This document shows, in pieces, positions 5,798 through 6,025 of a DNA stretch of 6,025 nucleotides; position 1 is the first letter of the stretch, and each line of letters opens with the position of its first letter. The translations under genes and the position numbers were made by a program. Below the pieces are notes generated by a model that was not told the DNA's origin, made no database searches, and was given only the letters and a program-made list of their open reading frames with translations. Origin of the DNA: an uncultured Opitutia bacterium (GTDB taxonomy: Bacteria > Verrucomicrobiota > Verrucomicrobiia > Opitutales > UBA953); contig CALNBE010000303.1 in NCBI GenBank assembly GCA_937874455.1, forward strand, positions 1-6,025, given 5' to 3'.

Positions 5798-6025
5798 CTA
5801 AGCGGAAAACTGTTTTCCCGCAAAGAACGGGTTGTGTTTTTTCTCCCAACCCACGGTGGTCAGCGGGCCATGTCCGGGAGCGAGAATGGTGTCGTCGGGC
5901 AGAGTGAAAATTTCCTCCGCGTTGTGGCGTTTTTGCTCCGCGAAAAAATCAGCGCTGCCGCCCATTGAGCCGGAGAAAACCGCGTCGCCCACCACCGCCA
6001 GCCGCCGCGCCAGACCGTCCACCAC
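5798..6025 (-). CDS. MBL-fold metallo-hydrolase (glyoxalase II-like), C-terminal part
   Basis: Only the last 75 codons are inside the window; the gene continues past the right edge, so the GTG at the edge is an internal Val and not a start. Seen are VVGDAVFSGSMGG (the bridging-metal Asp and the GD-x-x-F-x-GS strand), LPDDTILAPGHGP with the metal-binding His of the PGHGP motif, and TTVGWEKKHNPFF, the usual C-terminal TT-x-x-x-E-x-x-x-NPF pattern. This is the signature of hydroxyacylglutathione-hydrolase-like (GloB/YcbL-type) di-metal hydrolases, which cleave thioesters. The HxHxDH metal motif and any N-terminal features lie outside, so the exact substrate cannot be stated. In the common SIGRTD position this copy reads SMGGSAD, lacking the Arg. 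It is the first visible gene of the − strand group and probably co-transcribed with the oxidoreductase. Confidence 0.88.
   Translation of the reverse strand: MVDGLARRLAVVGDAVFSGSMGGSADFFAEQKRHNAEEIFTLPDDTILAPGHGPLTTVGWEKKHNPFFAGKQFSA

Noticed and set aside
5757..5849. Longer start for the oxidoreductase (ATG at 5849)
   Set aside because: It would overlap the MBL gene's end by 52 bp and add about 30 residues before the Rossmann beta-1 strand. The ATGs at 5759/5756 put KISFVGVG at the expected position.

Overview
The window holds a complete fur–sufC–sufB–sufD gene cluster on the + strand, facing a second, convergent gene group on the − strand: an MBL-fold hydrolase cut by the right edge, a beta-hydroxyacid-dehydrogenase-type oxidoreductase, and a small SnoaL/CaMKII-AD-like protein. 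Coding DNA is GC-rich with strong C/G preference at third positions, while the suf intercistronic spacers are AT-rich. No start in the window has a recognisable Shine-Dalgarno sequence. The combination of a Fur-family gene next to sufCBD, the base composition and the missing SD sites fits a GC-rich Verrucomicrobiota member (Opitutaceae-like). That placement is inference; no marker gene fixes it.

Left part (33–4356): a Fur/PerR-family regulator is followed after 35 bp by sufC (ABC ATPase), then sufB and sufD (beta-helix scaffold proteins). SufB, SufC and SufD together form the SufBC2D scaffold on which Fe–S clusters are built. Neither the sulfur donor (SufS) nor the sulfur-transfer partner (SufE/SufU) is present, and a strong hairpin terminator follows sufD, so they must be encoded elsewhere. 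The regulator has the PerR-type fold residues but an altered metal site: three of four structural zinc cysteines are absent and one regulatory Asp position is Cys.

The most unusual structure lies in the two spacers around sufB. Each begins at the upstream stop codon with a purine-rich array of about 7-bp units (consensus GAAATAR) and ends before the next start with a complementary pyrimidine-rich heptamer array. Each spacer can therefore fold into a long imperfect A/U-rich hairpin with an unrelated 40–52 nt loop. The 35-bp fur–sufC spacer has no such element.

Middle (4293–4460): a non-coding convergent region with a symmetric, probably bidirectional terminator, and three related copies of a roughly 15-bp element (two direct, one inverted).

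Right part (4461–6025, − strand): MBL hydrolase, oxidoreductase and SnoaL-like gene run in one direction with 38–41 bp and 24 bp gaps. A perfect hairpin plus T7 overlaps the oxidoreductase stop codon, so the small downstream gene is probably expressed at a lower or separately controlled level. Their shared role is unclear; aldehyde/hydroxyacid metabolism or detoxification is a guess.
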